64,000 bases of DNA from NCBI RefSeq assembly GCF_007827695.1, contig NZ_VITA01000015.1, forward strand, positions 62,001 through 126,000, in the 5' to 3' direction. The stretch is from Sinorhizobium medicae (GTDB lineage: Bacteria; Pseudomonadota; Alphaproteobacteria; Rhizobiales; Rhizobiaceae). The notes below the pieces were generated by a model. That model made no database searches and was not told the DNA's origin. It saw only the letters and a list, made by a program, of their open reading frames with translations. How positions within the stretch are numbered: the first letter of the stretch is position 1; every line of letters starts with the position of its first letter. The position numbers were made by a program, and so were the translations under genes. This document shows positions 45,354 to 54,222 of the stretch, in pieces.

Positions 45354-46565
45354 TCAGAGCGCAGAGGCTTTCCCTCGCCCGCCATCCAGAAAAAGAAGCA
45401 GCGAGAGACCGGCCACGCCCGCGAGGGAGCTTAGAAGCGCTGTTCCTGAATAGTCGCTGATGCGCGTTCCGAGCGCGAACAGAGCGGCGCCGAGGCCGCC
45501 GCCGAGGAATATATTCACCGAAATTAGCGAGCTTCCGAGCCCGGGCCGGTCTGCGATCAGTTCCTGCAGATATGTGATCGGAATGCTGATCAGCGCCGCT
45601 GCGCCGAAAGCGCTTACGAGCGTCAGCGCATAAATGTGCCAGCGCTCGGCCGAGAGCCCCAGCAGGGCCATGTTGACCACATAGATCGCAGTTCCGAGCG
45701 CGAGTGCGTTGATATGGCTGAGGCTGTCCTGGATACGTCCCCATACCAGGATGAAAATCACCTCCAGCAGCGCAACGATGCCGACGATAATGCCGATGTC
45801 GCCCACGTCGCCGCCGACCGCACCTGTAACGATCAGTGGCAGCACCGCCGCATTGACGTGCAGGGTCGAGGAGATCAGGGCTATGGCGAGAAGCCTTAAC
45901 ACAACGCGCAATGACAATATCTCGCCGAAGGACGCGAGAAAGGAGAGGCGCTTGCCCAAAGCTTGGTCGACAGCCGCCTTGGGCGGCAGCCGCCGCAAAA
46001 CAAGCACGAAGTTGGCGAGACAGCCGAGGCTTGCCAGCAGGTAGGCCGGCAGCATGCTGCCGTGTGCCGACAGAACCAATCCGACCAGTCCCGGGACCAG
46101 TACCCAGGAAAGCGATATGGCAGCGCGAATGGCGGAATTGACTGCAGCCGCATGCCTACCTCCCATGTCCTTCGCAGCCGTGCGGACATAGGCGAAGAGT
46201 AGAGGATTGAGCGCTCCGTAAGCCGGCAACAAAATGAGTGCTGCAAGCACGAAGCTCAATTTCGTTGGCAGCAGATAGACCGCCCCGTAGCCCGCAACGC
46301 CGCAGAGAATGACCGCCAGCATCAAAGTCCGGTAATTGCCGACGCGATCGGCTACAATGCCGATCGTCACGCTTAGCGCGACGTTGACCAGGGCCGCGGC
46401 GAAGATCAGTGCCGAATAGAGCCCGTCACTCAAGCCCAGTTCAGTGATGCCGACGACTGACTGGTAGGGCGACGTAGAAGCGCCCGAAAAACCGAACAGG
46501 ACAATGGCGAACATGCTTGTCCGGATGACCGGATTGCGCATGGCGATCAGAAGCGAGGAAGGCAT
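45354..46565 (-). CDS. MFS transporter, sugar-efflux (SET)-like
   Basis: 403 residues and 12 helices: NPVIRTSMFAIVLFGFSGASTSPYQSVVGI, given here in part as FAIVLFGFSGASTSPY, then IGIVADRVGNYRTLML (motif A) and YLQELIADRPGLGSSLISV. The family includes sugar efflux transporters such as SetA, suggesting a sugar or glycoside substrate. ATG 46565 begins the first helix; the open frame upstream has no conserved sequence. It lies 67 bp after the M81 peptidase gene, past a strong hairpin, at the tail of the RidA-RpiR-SDR-GH20-MlrC run. Confidence 0.85.
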   Translation of the reverse strand: MPSSLLIAMRNPVIRTSMFAIVLFGFSGASTSPYQSVVGITELGLSDGLYSALIFAAALVNVALSVTIGIVADRVGNYRTLMLAVILCGVAGYGAVYLLPTKLSFVLAALILLPAYGALNPLLFAYVRTAAKDMGGRHAAAVNSAIRAAISLSWVLVPGLVGLVLSAHGSMLPAYLLASLGCLANFVLVLRRLPPKAAVDQALGKRLSFLASFGEILSLRVVLRLLAIALISSTLHVNAAVLPLIVTGAVGGDVGDIGIIVGIVALLEVIFILVWGRIQDSLSHINALALGTAIYVVNMALLGLSAERWHIYALTLVSAFGAAALISIPITYLQELIADRPGLGSSLISVNIFLGGGLGAALFALGTRISDYSGTALLSSLAGVAGLSLLLFLDGGRGKASAL

Positions 46566-46598
46566 ATAGGCGGGTCCGCACAAGGGCCAAGGTCTGCC

Positions 46599-46626
46599 GA
46601 AACCGCCCGAAAAGACGGGCGGTTTC
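46599..46626 (-). terminator. Perfect 11-bp hairpin between mlrC-like gene and MFS gene
   Basis: GAAACCGCCCG and CGGGCGGTTTC flank a 6-base loop, just after the M81 peptidase stop on the minus strand and 33 bp before the MFS start. It probably reduces read-through into the transporter gene. Confidence 0.7.
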
Positions 46627-46632
46627 ACTGTC

Positions 46633-48078
46633 TCAAATCCAGCGGGCGGACAGCCTGGCGCTGGGCCGGAACTCGAAATCACGGTCGAAGGGGAAGATCG
46701 GCCGTTCCCGCCGCAGGCTGGCGAGCTTCTCTATCTCCTGATTGACGACGCCGTCCGTCAGCGCCATCAGGCTCGGATTGGCGATCGGCGCAAGTTCCGG
46801 CGAAAGATAGCCGGACTTTACGATGAGCAGCCGCACACCCCTGGGATCGAGACCGAGGCGAGTAAAGTCCTCGATATTGTGATAGGGGCGCCGCCGCGCC
46901 GACAATACGATCTCGATGCCCGCGGCCTCGACAACAGCCTGCCGCTCGGTGGCGGGTCCCGGGTCATCAAGGCGAACCACCTTGGCCTCGATCTCGGCGG
47001 ACGGGCTCGACGTGTCGAGACTGCCGCCGACCCGAAATTTCAGGATCCCGCCTGTACCAGCCGCGAAACAGGCATCGACTGCCGGCCGATCGGCAATCCC
47101 AGCGATCAGCGCGTCGCGCCAGCCGCGCTCGATCAGGGCTATCAACACATCCGCCCGGTCACCAACGCCGCCGCCCGTGGGGTTATCGCCGGAATCGGCG
47201 AGGATTACCGGCGCCGTTTTTGCACTCTCGGCAATGCCGAGCATTTGCGCAAGCGACCCAGAGATTGACCCGAAACGAAACTCTTCCCTATTGAACCAGT
47301 AGCTTGCAGCGATTTCTTCCACCGCTTTAGTAGCAGCTTCCTTGTCAGCGCCGGTGACGACGGCACAGGCGGTTGCGCGCGGCTCGTCCGCCCAGACATA
47401 GCCGACCATCAGATTGGCGTCGAGAATGCCCGGCCGCCTGTTAATGTCAGCGAGGCCGCGATATAGGCCCGCCGCGGGCTCATCCTCCGTCGAGGTCCGT
47501 TCTCCGGGAAGGAGAAGCGGCACGCGCGCCCAGGCGACGCCGGGCCGCGTCCCCGAGCGGAGGGCTTCCACCAGCATCGACCAGGACCGCATCATCGTCT
47601 CGCGCGTGTCGATATGCGGCGCGGTCCTGTAGGCGGCAAAGATGTCGATCTGATCGATGATCCGCTGGCTGACATTGCCATGGAGATCGTAGCTCACAGC
47701 GAGCGGGCAGCTGGCGCCAACAATGGCGCGCGCGGCGGAGATCCAGTCCCCCTCGGCATCGTCCATTCCGTCCACTTTGATCGCCCCGTGCATGGCTAGG
47801 TAGAGCCCGTCGAGAGGCAGGGCCGCCTTCAAGCGTTCCAGGAACTCACTCTTGAGAGCATCATAAGCCGGGCGCGAGACCGGCCCCCCGGGAACAGCAC
47901 GCGCATGCAACAGTGGAAGGTGATCTATCCCCTCCGCGCTGAGGAAGCCGAAATAGTCCGAATTCAGAAGATCCTCTCCCCTGAGCACCCGGAAGTCTTC
48001 AACCGTCATCAGGACGGGGGAATAGGTGCTGCATTCCGTATGGATTCCACCGACGGCGATCCGCATGGCGCTTGACAT
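46633..48078 (-). CDS. M81 family metallopeptidase (MlrC-like), copy 1
   Basis: 481-residue protein of the MlrC/DUF1485 family. VGGIHTECSTYSP at the N-terminus, the zinc-site blocks AMHGAIKVDGMDDAEGD and VSYDLHGNVS, then LADSGDNPTGGGVGDR are the family landmarks. MlrC is named for a peptidase that degrades linear microcystin, but the natural substrate of most homologues is unknown. The ATG shares one base with the hexosaminidase stop (TGATG). It is only distantly similar to the second copy at 52699-54192, as the DLHGNVS versus LDPHSHLT motif shows. Confidence 0.88.
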   Translation of the reverse strand: MSSAMRIAVGGIHTECSTYSPVLMTVEDFRVLRGEDLLNSDYFGFLSAEGIDHLPLLHARAVPGGPVSRPAYDALKSEFLERLKAALPLDGLYLAMHGAIKVDGMDDAEGDWISAARAIVGASCPLAVSYDLHGNVSQRIIDQIDIFAAYRTAPHIDTRETMMRSWSMLVEALRSGTRPGVAWARVPLLLPGERTSTEDEPAAGLYRGLADINRRPGILDANLMVGYVWADEPRATACAVVTGADKEAATKAVEEIAASYWFNREEFRFGSISGSLAQMLGIAESAKTAPVILADSGDNPTGGGVGDRADVLIALIERGWRDALIAGIADRPAVDACFAAGTGGILKFRVGGSLDTSSPSAEIEAKVVRLDDPGPATERQAVVEAAGIEIVLSARRRPYHNIEDFTRLGLDPRGVRLLIVKSGYLSPELAPIANPSLMALTDGVVNQEIEKLASLRRERPIFPFDRDFEFRPSARLSARWI

Positions 48079-49997
48079 CACAGAACGGGACTCAATGGCG
48101 CGATCGCGGCAAAGCGCAACCAATCCTTCTTGTCCTTCGGCGTCCAGGCCGCCTCGGCAATTGCCGGCAGCCTGGGAAAGACGAGGCGGTTGAAATATCC
48201 CCGCGAGAGGAAATGCTCGGACCAGATGCAGGCCTGGACGCCCTTCATGCGGCTCTTCAGCTCTTTCGGGAACTCCCCTTCCGCCTCATAGGCGTAGGTG
48301 TGCGACGGCGTTGCCGTGCCGGCCCAGCTGGCACCGGGTTCCTGCCAGGCATCCGCCTGGGCCATGTCGAGATAATAGGCCTGGCCGGGCGTCATCACGA
48401 CGTCGTAACCCTCGCGTGCCAGCTCGATCCCAACCTTGGGGTTCTCCCAAGCCATCAGCAGCGTGTCCTTTGTTCCGACCCCGCCGCCATGGGCAACCTC
48501 GTTCCAGCCGACAAGCTTGCGGCCTCGCGCCGTCAGCATCTGTTTCACTTTCTTTAGGAAATAGGACTGCAGTGCGAAGGTGCCGGAAATGCCTTCCTGT
48601 TCCATAAGCTTTCGCGCCAGCGGCGAAGCGAGCCACGAACCGTCTGCCACCTCGTCACCGCCGACATGGATATATCGGCTCGGGAAGAGCTCGACCATTT
48701 CGTCGAACACCTTCTCGAGGAATTCGTAGGTGAGCGGAATGGCAGGGTTAAGGGCGTTGTTGGGATAGCCCTGGACCGAACGGTAGCTTTCCGGCGCCTC
48801 CTGCCCATCGGAGAGTTCGGCAATCGCCACGAGCGCGGCAGTGCTGTGTCCGGGAATGTCGATCTCCGGAACGACTTCGATGCTGAGCGCCGCAGCATGC
48901 GCGACGATCGCCTTTGCTTCCTCCTGGCTGTAGAAGCCGCCGACCGGTTCGGCGCCGTTGCCGAGCTGAGGCAGCATCGGCTCGTCCGGCCCCCGCATGA
49001 CGCCCAGGGTCGTGAGCGTCGGATAGGCCTTGATTTCAAGCCGCCAGGCTTCGTCATCGGTCAAGTGCCAATGGAAGATGTTGAGCTTGAACCAGGCGAG
49101 GATATCAATGAGGCGCAGAATGTCGGCGGTCGGATAGAATTGCCGCGACACATCGAGATGACAGCCGCGCCACCCGTAGCGCGGCCCGTCCGCGATGACA
49201 CCGGATACCGGAAAACTGAAACTCCCGGCGTGGTTGCGGGCACCGTCGATCAGTTGGGCGAGGGACGTCAGGCCGTATTGCCTCCCGGCGGCAGCTCCAT
49301 AGTCGAGCCGGATCTCCTCGTCGGAAAAATGAAGCCTGTAGGCTTCTCCGCCGAGCTCGGCTGCCTTTTTGAACATGATCGGCCGCCCCTGGGAGGAAGG
49401 CGCAAGGCTGAATGGAGCGTGACCCGCCGAAAACAGCCTGTGGAAGAGCGCGAGTACGTTGGAGACCGCCTCGATCTCGTCCGCAGCGCTTCCCGCCGCA
49501 GGATAGAGGAAATCCGGAAGCAGGTCTCCGGGCGCTGCATCGATCTCCGCGGGCCAGGGCTGCAGCGCGAAAGGAAGGTCGAGCCAGCCTTCGGGGAGGC
49601 GCTCCGGCGGCGGCTCGCTTACGGCGCCCTCCAGACGAAGGTCGGAAACCGCCACAGCGACATGACTTCCATCGGCGAGCGTCAGATAGGCCGACTTCGC
49701 CCCGTCGGTGCAATGCTTCGCCTGCCGGTGCAGACCGCTGATCATGAATGTCCAGTGCTCTCCGTGGGCAAGCGTCAGTCCTTCGGGCGGCGCGAACTCG
49801 TGGAAATTGGCATTCCTGCGGAGGAAGACCGCATTCTCGCATGCGTCCGGATCGATGACGCGGGTGAGCGACGTGTAGACGAGCCGAAAGTCGCTAAGCG
49901 GCTCGCCCGAAAGGTTAAAGAGGCTGAAGGTGAAGCGCCCGAATGGGCCACCATCCGGTTGCCAGGCAGATTCAAGGCGATAAGCGGCCTGCAGCAT
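48078..49997 (-). CDS. Beta-N-acetylhexosaminidase, glycoside hydrolase family 20, cytoplasmic
   Basis: 639 residues with an N-terminal beta domain of about 170 residues, a GH20b-like alpha/beta domain, and a GH20 TIM barrel. Barrel motifs: RYGWRGCHLDVSRQFYP, KLNIFHWHLTDDEAWRLEI, EIDIPGHSTAAL and the catalytic pair Asp448-Glu449 in HVGGDEVADGSW. There is no signal peptide, so it should cleave imported GlcNAc or GalNAc glycosides in the cytoplasm. ATG 49997 has GGGAG seven bases upstream. It sits between an SDR gene and an M81 peptidase gene, which suggests the substrate is an amino-sugar conjugate. Confidence 0.93.
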   Translation of the reverse strand: MLQAAYRLESAWQPDGGPFGRFTFSLFNLSGEPLSDFRLVYTSLTRVIDPDACENAVFLRRNANFHEFAPPEGLTLAHGEHWTFMISGLHRQAKHCTDGAKSAYLTLADGSHVAVAVSDLRLEGAVSEPPPERLPEGWLDLPFALQPWPAEIDAAPGDLLPDFLYPAAGSAADEIEAVSNVLALFHRLFSAGHAPFSLAPSSQGRPIMFKKAAELGGEAYRLHFSDEEIRLDYGAAAGRQYGLTSLAQLIDGARNHAGSFSFPVSGVIADGPRYGWRGCHLDVSRQFYPTADILRLIDILAWFKLNIFHWHLTDDEAWRLEIKAYPTLTTLGVMRGPDEPMLPQLGNGAEPVGGFYSQEEAKAIVAHAAALSIEVVPEIDIPGHSTAALVAIAELSDGQEAPESYRSVQGYPNNALNPAIPLTYEFLEKVFDEMVELFPSRYIHVGGDEVADGSWLASPLARKLMEQEGISGTFALQSYFLKKVKQMLTARGRKLVGWNEVAHGGGVGTKDTLLMAWENPKVGIELAREGYDVVMTPGQAYYLDMAQADAWQEPGASWAGTATPSHTYAYEAEGEFPKELKSRMKGVQACIWSEHFLSRGYFNRLVFPRLPAIAEAAWTPKDKKDWLRFAAIAPLSPVL

Positions 49998-50021
49998 GAA
50001 CAATCTCCCAAGGTGGATAGG

Positions 50022-50816
50022 TCAGTAGTGGATCGATTGCGAGAAGGTCCGGGCGACTTCGGCATGGCCCGCGGTAAGCCCGCAGTCGACCGGCAGGCAG
50101 ATGCCGGAGATGGCTCCGGCGGCGGGACTGGCAAGGAAATGGACGGCCTCGGCGACGTCCTGCGGATCGACGATGCGCTGCAGGGGGTACCAGCGCTTCG
50201 CCTCTTCGAAGACATCGGGATTGGCGGCTGCGCGCGCCTCCCAGGCCCGCGTGCGCACCGTCGCCGGCGCGACCGCATTCGCGCGGATGCCGAACTTGCC
50301 GTATTCGACGGCGATCAGCCGGGTCAGGTGCAAAAGGCCAGCCTTGGCGGCGCTGTAGGCGGGATGGCCGAAAACGTTCATCCCGTTTACCGAGGCGATG
50401 TTGACGACCGCACCCCGGCTCTCCTTCAGCATTTCCTCGACAGCCCTGAAACAGAGAAAGGCCGCTTCGAGGTTGAGCGCATTGTCCGCGCGCCATGTAT
50501 CCTGCGTCGTGTCGTGCAGGCTGACGGCGCGCGCAGCGCCCGCATTGTTCACGAGTGTACGCACGGTTCCGAAGGAGGCGGCTGCCCGAGCCATTGCGGA
50601 TACGCTTGCGGTGTCCGTCACGTCGCAGGTGACGGCCACGAACCGCTCCGCTCCGCCGAGATCACGCGCCGTTCTCTCGGCCGCCTCGCCCTCGATGTCG
50701 GCTAACAGGACGGTATCATGTCCGTCACGCAGGCGCCGGGCAATAGCACGGCCGATGTCGCCGGCGGCTCCCGTGACGATCGCTACGGACTTCGGAATAG
50801 GCGTTCCTTGTGGCAC
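50022..50816 (-). CDS. SDR-family oxidoreductase
   Basis: 264-residue classical short-chain dehydrogenase: cofactor loop TGAAGDIG (15-22) with Asp40 at the end of strand two favouring NAD(H), NNAG (90-93), and the catalytic Ser142, Tyr154 and Lys158 (SVNG, YSAAK). The GTG at 50816 follows GGGAG and the RpiR stop by 1 bp; the frame is open upstream but over the regulator gene. It probably oxidises or reduces a sugar or polyol handled by the neighbouring GH20 enzyme. Confidence 0.9.
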   Translation of the reverse strand: MPQGTPIPKSVAIVTGAAGDIGRAIARRLRDGHDTVLLADIEGEAAERTARDLGGAERFVAVTCDVTDTASVSAMARAAASFGTVRTLVNNAGAARAVSLHDTTQDTWRADNALNLEAAFLCFRAVEEMLKESRGAVVNIASVNGMNVFGHPAYSAAKAGLLHLTRLIAVEYGKFGIRANAVAPATVRTRAWEARAAANPDVFEEAKRWYPLQRIVDPQDVAEAVHFLASPAAGAISGICLPVDCGLTAGHAEVARTFSQSIHY

Positions 50817-50817
50817 G

Positions 50818-51681
50818 TCAGTCTCCCATAAGCTGCCGGTCGTCGCCATCCCTGTGCACCACGAGCTGCTGCTTGATGCGCCTGAGGGTCACGGTTGCCT
50901 GCGGCTGGACGCGATAGGCGACAAGACTCGCGACGATATCGAGCAAAGCGAGATAGGCGATGCGGGTGGAGGTGGGGCGATAGATGTTGTTTCCTTCCGG
51001 CAGGTCGACCGGCACGGTGATGTCGGCGGCCTGCGCCACGGGGCTGCCGCTCTGGGTTAGCGCGATCGTCGGCACCTTGGCCTCGCGCGCAAGGATGAAG
51101 GCTCGCACCAGTTCCGCATTCCGACCCGAGAAAGACGATCCAACAATGACATCGGCCGGACGTGCGGCCGCCGCCATCATCATTTGCATGCTGTGGTCGG
51201 AGCTCGAAGTGATGCGCATGCCGAGGCGGAAGAGACGGTTCTGGAACTCCCCGGCGATCATCGAGGAGTTCCCGCCGGAACCGAAGGCATAGATCATTTC
51301 CGCTTGCGCCAACTGGTCGGCCGCGCGCTCTATGGCTGCAAGGTCGAGCGACCGATGTAAGAGGAGCAATGCATTCTGCGCCTTGGTGATGATGTCCTGG
51401 GCCACATCGCCGGGCTCCTGGCTCTTGGGCTCCGGCTTCAGGTAGCGCATCCCGACATAGGGTGTACGCGCCAGTTGAACCTTGAAATCGGAAAAGCTCT
51501 CGCAGCCAAGTCGCCTGCAGAAGCGGGTCACCGTCGGTGGCGAAACGTCGGCTTTTCCGGCGAGCTCGATGATGGAAGCGTTAACAGCAAACTCGAAATC
51601 GTTGAGCAGGATATCGGCAATGCGGTTCTCCGATTGAGAGAGCCGCCCTTTCTCTTCCTGCAGTGTCGCGAAAATATCCAT
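50818..51681 (-). CDS. RpiR-family transcriptional regulator
   Basis: 287 residues: an HTH_6 domain (RIADILLNDFEFAVNASIIELA, GKADVSPPTVTRFCRRLGCESFSDFKVQLA as GKADVSPPTVTRFCRRLG) and a C-terminal SIS domain (MIYAFGSGGNSSMIAGEFQNRL, VIVGSSFSGRNAELVRA) that binds phosphosugars. ATG 51681 is preceded by AGGGAGAGGG. It lies 20 bp after ridA and just before the SDR gene, so it likely controls its own operon in response to a sugar phosphate. The TGAAA-N4/5-TTTCA motifs at 52177 and 60754 are candidate sites. Confidence 0.9.
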   Translation of the reverse strand: MDIFATLQEEKGRLSQSENRIADILLNDFEFAVNASIIELAGKADVSPPTVTRFCRRLGCESFSDFKVQLARTPYVGMRYLKPEPKSQEPGDVAQDIITKAQNALLLLHRSLDLAAIERAADQLAQAEMIYAFGSGGNSSMIAGEFQNRLFRLGMRITSSSDHSMQMMMAAAARPADVIVGSSFSGRNAELVRAFILAREAKVPTIALTQSGSPVAQAADITVPVDLPEGNNIYRPTSTRIAYLALLDIVASLVAYRVQPQATVTLRRIKQQLVVHRDGDDRQLMGD

Positions 51682-51701
51682 CAAACGGCGCCCTCTCCCT
51701 G

Positions 51702-52091
51702 TCAGGCGTCCTTCGGCTTGTAGGCGACGCAATCGATCTCCACCTTGCAATCGACCATCATGGAGGACTGAACGCAGGCACGCGCGGGCGGATGAGCTCC
51801 GAAATAGTCCTGATAGATCTTGTTGAAGCTCCAGAAATCGCGCGGATCGTCCAGCCAGACGCCAACTCTCACCACGTGCTCGACACCGTAGCCGGCCTCT
51901 TTCAGGATGGCCAGTAGATTGCCTATCGCCCTATGCGTCTGGGCGACGATATTGCCTTCGATGATCTCGCCATTTTCCATCGCGACCTGACCGGAGACAT
52001 GAAGCCAGCCATCCGCCTCGACTGCGCGTGCAAAAGGCAGGGCTTTTCCACCTGCTCCAGTCTGCTCGTCGCCATACCGCTTGATCGACAT
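51702..52091 (-). CDS. RidA-family (YjgF/UK114) enamine/imine deaminase
   Basis: 129 residues with the RidA fold: HVSGQVAMENGEIIEGNIVAQ (split HVSGQVAMENGEI, IEGNIVAQ), WLDDPRDFWSFNKIYQDYF, and the active-site Arg104 (PPARACVQS) and Glu118 (VEIDCVAY), which match the catalytic Arg/Glu pair of the family. It hydrolyses reactive enamines or imines. First gene of the minus-strand run, so it presumably handles an intermediate of this pathway rather than general threonine metabolism. Confidence 0.9.
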   Translation of the reverse strand: MSIKRYGDEQTGAGGKALPFARAVEADGWLHVSGQVAMENGEIIEGNIVAQTHRAIGNLLAILKEAGYGVEHVVRVGVWLDDPRDFWSFNKIYQDYFGAHPPARACVQSSMMVDCKVEIDCVAYKPKDA

Positions 52092-52176
52092 GCGAATCTT
52101 CTCTGCAAATTATTTTCTTATTTCGTTGACAAATGATCATAGAATGCGGAATTTGACCAGAGAAAATGCTTATTTA

Positions 52177-52190
52177 TGAAAAGAATTTCA
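52177..52190. promoter_or_regulatory. Inverted repeat TGAAA-N4-TTTCA in divergent promoter
   Basis: Located between ridA and the divergent NTF2-like gene, 17 bases before the latter's start, in an AT-rich 115-bp gap. A similar TGAAA-N5-TTTCA occurs at 60754-60768 before the sugar-transporter operon. Binding by the RpiR regulator is inferred. Confidence 0.4.
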
Positions 52191-52206
52191 ATTTAGGGCG
52201 AAACAC

Positions 52207-52692
52207 ATGCGGGATCCCTTCCAGAATCCGTTCCCCGGTGACGACGCGGCTCGCCGTTCCATCTGGGAGATGTTGGTGCCGCGCGACATAGACGCCTTCC
52301 TGGCCGCCGACTGGTCGATGGTCGCCGAGGATTTCGTGGAGGAAAGCTTCATCGGTATAGACGGAAGGCGAGAGGCGGACCCCGACAAGTGGCGGCTCAC
52401 CTTCCCTTCTCTGGCCGAATATCGCGACGAATGGTTGCGCCAGGCGCAGGATTTCGCACGGCAGTCTTTCGCCGAGGACCCGCGGGAAGCCATTTTCCGG
52501 ACGACGACCTTGGAAGACATCGAAATCAGTGGAGAGCTCGCACTCGCCCGCAAGAAGTTCGATGGCGGAGTGAAGAAAGCGAACGGCAGCTTCGATGTGA
52601 TGAAGTGGCAGACAGTTTATTATTGCCGGCTCCATCTTAGCCGTTGGAGAATATGCGGCTTCACCGGCTATCTCCCCAATCCGATGGGGTGA
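52207..52692 (+). CDS. NTF2/SnoaL-like small protein
   Basis: 161 residues. IWEMLVPRDIDAFLAADWSMVAEDFVEESF resembles the first helices of the NTF2/SnoaL cone-shaped fold (written in two parts: IWEMLVPRDIDAFLA and ADWSMVAEDFVEESF), and WQTVYYCRLHLSRWRICGFTGYLP the C-terminal strands. No catalytic residues can be assigned. It is divergent from ridA and 6 bp upstream of the second M81 peptidase, so it is likely part of the same pathway, possibly as an isomerase or binding subunit. Confidence 0.75.
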   Translation: MRDPFQNPFPGDDAARRSIWEMLVPRDIDAFLAADWSMVAEDFVEESFIGIDGRREADPDKWRLTFPSLAEYRDEWLRQAQDFARQSFAEDPREAIFRTTTLEDIEISGELALARKKFDGGVKKANGSFDVMKWQTVYYCRLHLSRWRICGFTGYLPNPMG

Positions 52693-52698
52693 ACCGAG

Positions 52699-54192
52699 GT
52701 GACGGCAAAGACGAAGACATTGCGCATCTTCACGGCGGCGCTCGCGACCGAGACGAACACTTTCTCCCCCATTTGCATCGACAGGCGTGCATTCGAGGCC
52801 TCGCTTTACGCTTCGCCCGGAAAGCACCCCGAAACGCCGACGCTCTGCACGGCACCGATTACCGTGGGCCGGCGGGTGGCCGCGGAAAAGGGATGGATAC
52901 TGATCGAGGGCACCGCAGCCTGGGCAGACCCGGCCGGTCTCGTCAACCGGCGAACCTATGAGGATCTGCGCGACGAGATCCTGGACCAGTTGCGTGCCGC
53001 CCTGCCCATTGACGCCGTGATCCTTGGCCTGCATGGAGCCATGGTCGCCGACGGCTACGAGGACACCGAAGGCGACCTGCTCCAGCGCGTGCGCGAACTC
53101 GTGGGTCCGGAGGTGCTCGTCTGCGCCGAACTCGACCCCCACAGCCATCTTACGAATAGACGCGTTGCAGCCGCGGACTTCTTCGTTTTCTTCAAGGAGT
53201 TCCCGCACACCGATTTCGTCGAGCGTGCCGAGGATCTCTGGCGGGTCGCCGTCGACACGCTGGAGGGCCGCGTCACGCCGGTGATGTCCGTTTTCGACTG
53301 CCGGATGATAGACGTTTTCCCCACCTCCCGCGAGCCGATGCGCAGCTTCGTAGATAGATTGATGCAGATCGAGCGGCACGACGCCGATGTGCTCTCATTG
53401 TCCGTCGTACATGGCTTCATGGCCGGTGACGTGACAGAAATGGGCACGAAGATGCTCGTCGTGACCAACGGCAAGGCCGAGAAAGGCAAGGCGCTTGCCC
53501 GCGAGCTGGGCCTTGAACTCTTCTCCCGCCGCGGCACTTACCGCATGCCGGAAATCGACGCGCACCAGGCCGTGGCGCAGGCGATCGCGGCTCCGTCCGG
53601 GCCAGTGGTGATTGCCGACATGTGGGACAATCCCGGCGGGGGAACCGCAGGCGATGCGACGGTCGTGCTGGAGGAATTGCTTGCGAGAAAGGCGACCGAC
53701 ACTGCGGTCGGCACGATCTGGGATCCCATGGCGGTGCAGATCTGCATGGCGGCGGGCGAAGGCGCCGAAATCCCCTTGCGCTTCGGCGCGAAATCCGCGC
53801 CAGGCACAGGTCGACCGATCGACGGCATCGTCAAGGTCATCAAGCTCGTGCGCAATGCGGAAATGCGCTTCGGCGAGAGTATCGCCCCCTTCGGCGACGC
53901 CGCCCATATACGGCTCCGCGGCATCGACATCATCCTGAACACGACCCGCGCACAAAGCTTCGACCCGAGTCTTTTCTCCGCTATGGACATCGATCCTGGC
54001 TCGAAGAAGATCCTCGTGATCAAATCCACGAACCATTTCTACGCGTCTTTCTCGAAGATCGCCTCTGAAATCCTCTACTGCTCTGCCGGTACGCCCTACC
54101 CCAACGATCCGGCGAAAACGCCCTACCGGCGCGCAAGGCGCGACATCTGGCCAATGATCGCCGATCCTCATGGACCAGATCAAGGTGTGTGA
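52699..54192 (+). CDS. M81 family metallopeptidase (MlrC-like), copy 2
   Basis: 497 residues with family blocks ALATETNTFSPICID, GLHGAMVADGYEDTEGD, CAELDPHSHLTNRR, FKEFPHTDFVERAEDLWRV and DMWDNPGGGTAGDATVVLEE. GTG start at 52699, 6 bp after the NTF2-like gene. It belongs to a different subgroup from the copy on the opposite strand: DPHSHLT replaces DLHGNVS at the metal site. Having two divergent M81 proteins in one locus suggests two related amide or peptide bonds, or an alpha/beta pair, but the substrate is unknown. Confidence 0.88.
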   Translation: MTAKTKTLRIFTAALATETNTFSPICIDRRAFEASLYASPGKHPETPTLCTAPITVGRRVAAEKGWILIEGTAAWADPAGLVNRRTYEDLRDEILDQLRAALPIDAVILGLHGAMVADGYEDTEGDLLQRVRELVGPEVLVCAELDPHSHLTNRRVAAADFFVFFKEFPHTDFVERAEDLWRVAVDTLEGRVTPVMSVFDCRMIDVFPTSREPMRSFVDRLMQIERHDADVLSLSVVHGFMAGDVTEMGTKMLVVTNGKAEKGKALARELGLELFSRRGTYRMPEIDAHQAVAQAIAAPSGPVVIADMWDNPGGGTAGDATVVLEELLARKATDTAVGTIWDPMAVQICMAAGEGAEIPLRFGAKSAPGTGRPIDGIVKVIKLVRNAEMRFGESIAPFGDAAHIRLRGIDIILNTTRAQSFDPSLFSAMDIDPGSKKILVIKSTNHFYASFSKIASEILYCSAGTPYPNDPAKTPYRRARRDIWPMIADPHGPDQGV

Positions 54193-54222
54193 AATTCATG
54201 AGCGGGAAAAGTGTGTGTGCGG

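Noticed and set aside
48666-50705. 679-codon plus-strand open frame
   Set aside because: Antisense to the GH20 and SDR genes; composition is that of a high-GC shadow frame and no domain is recognisable.
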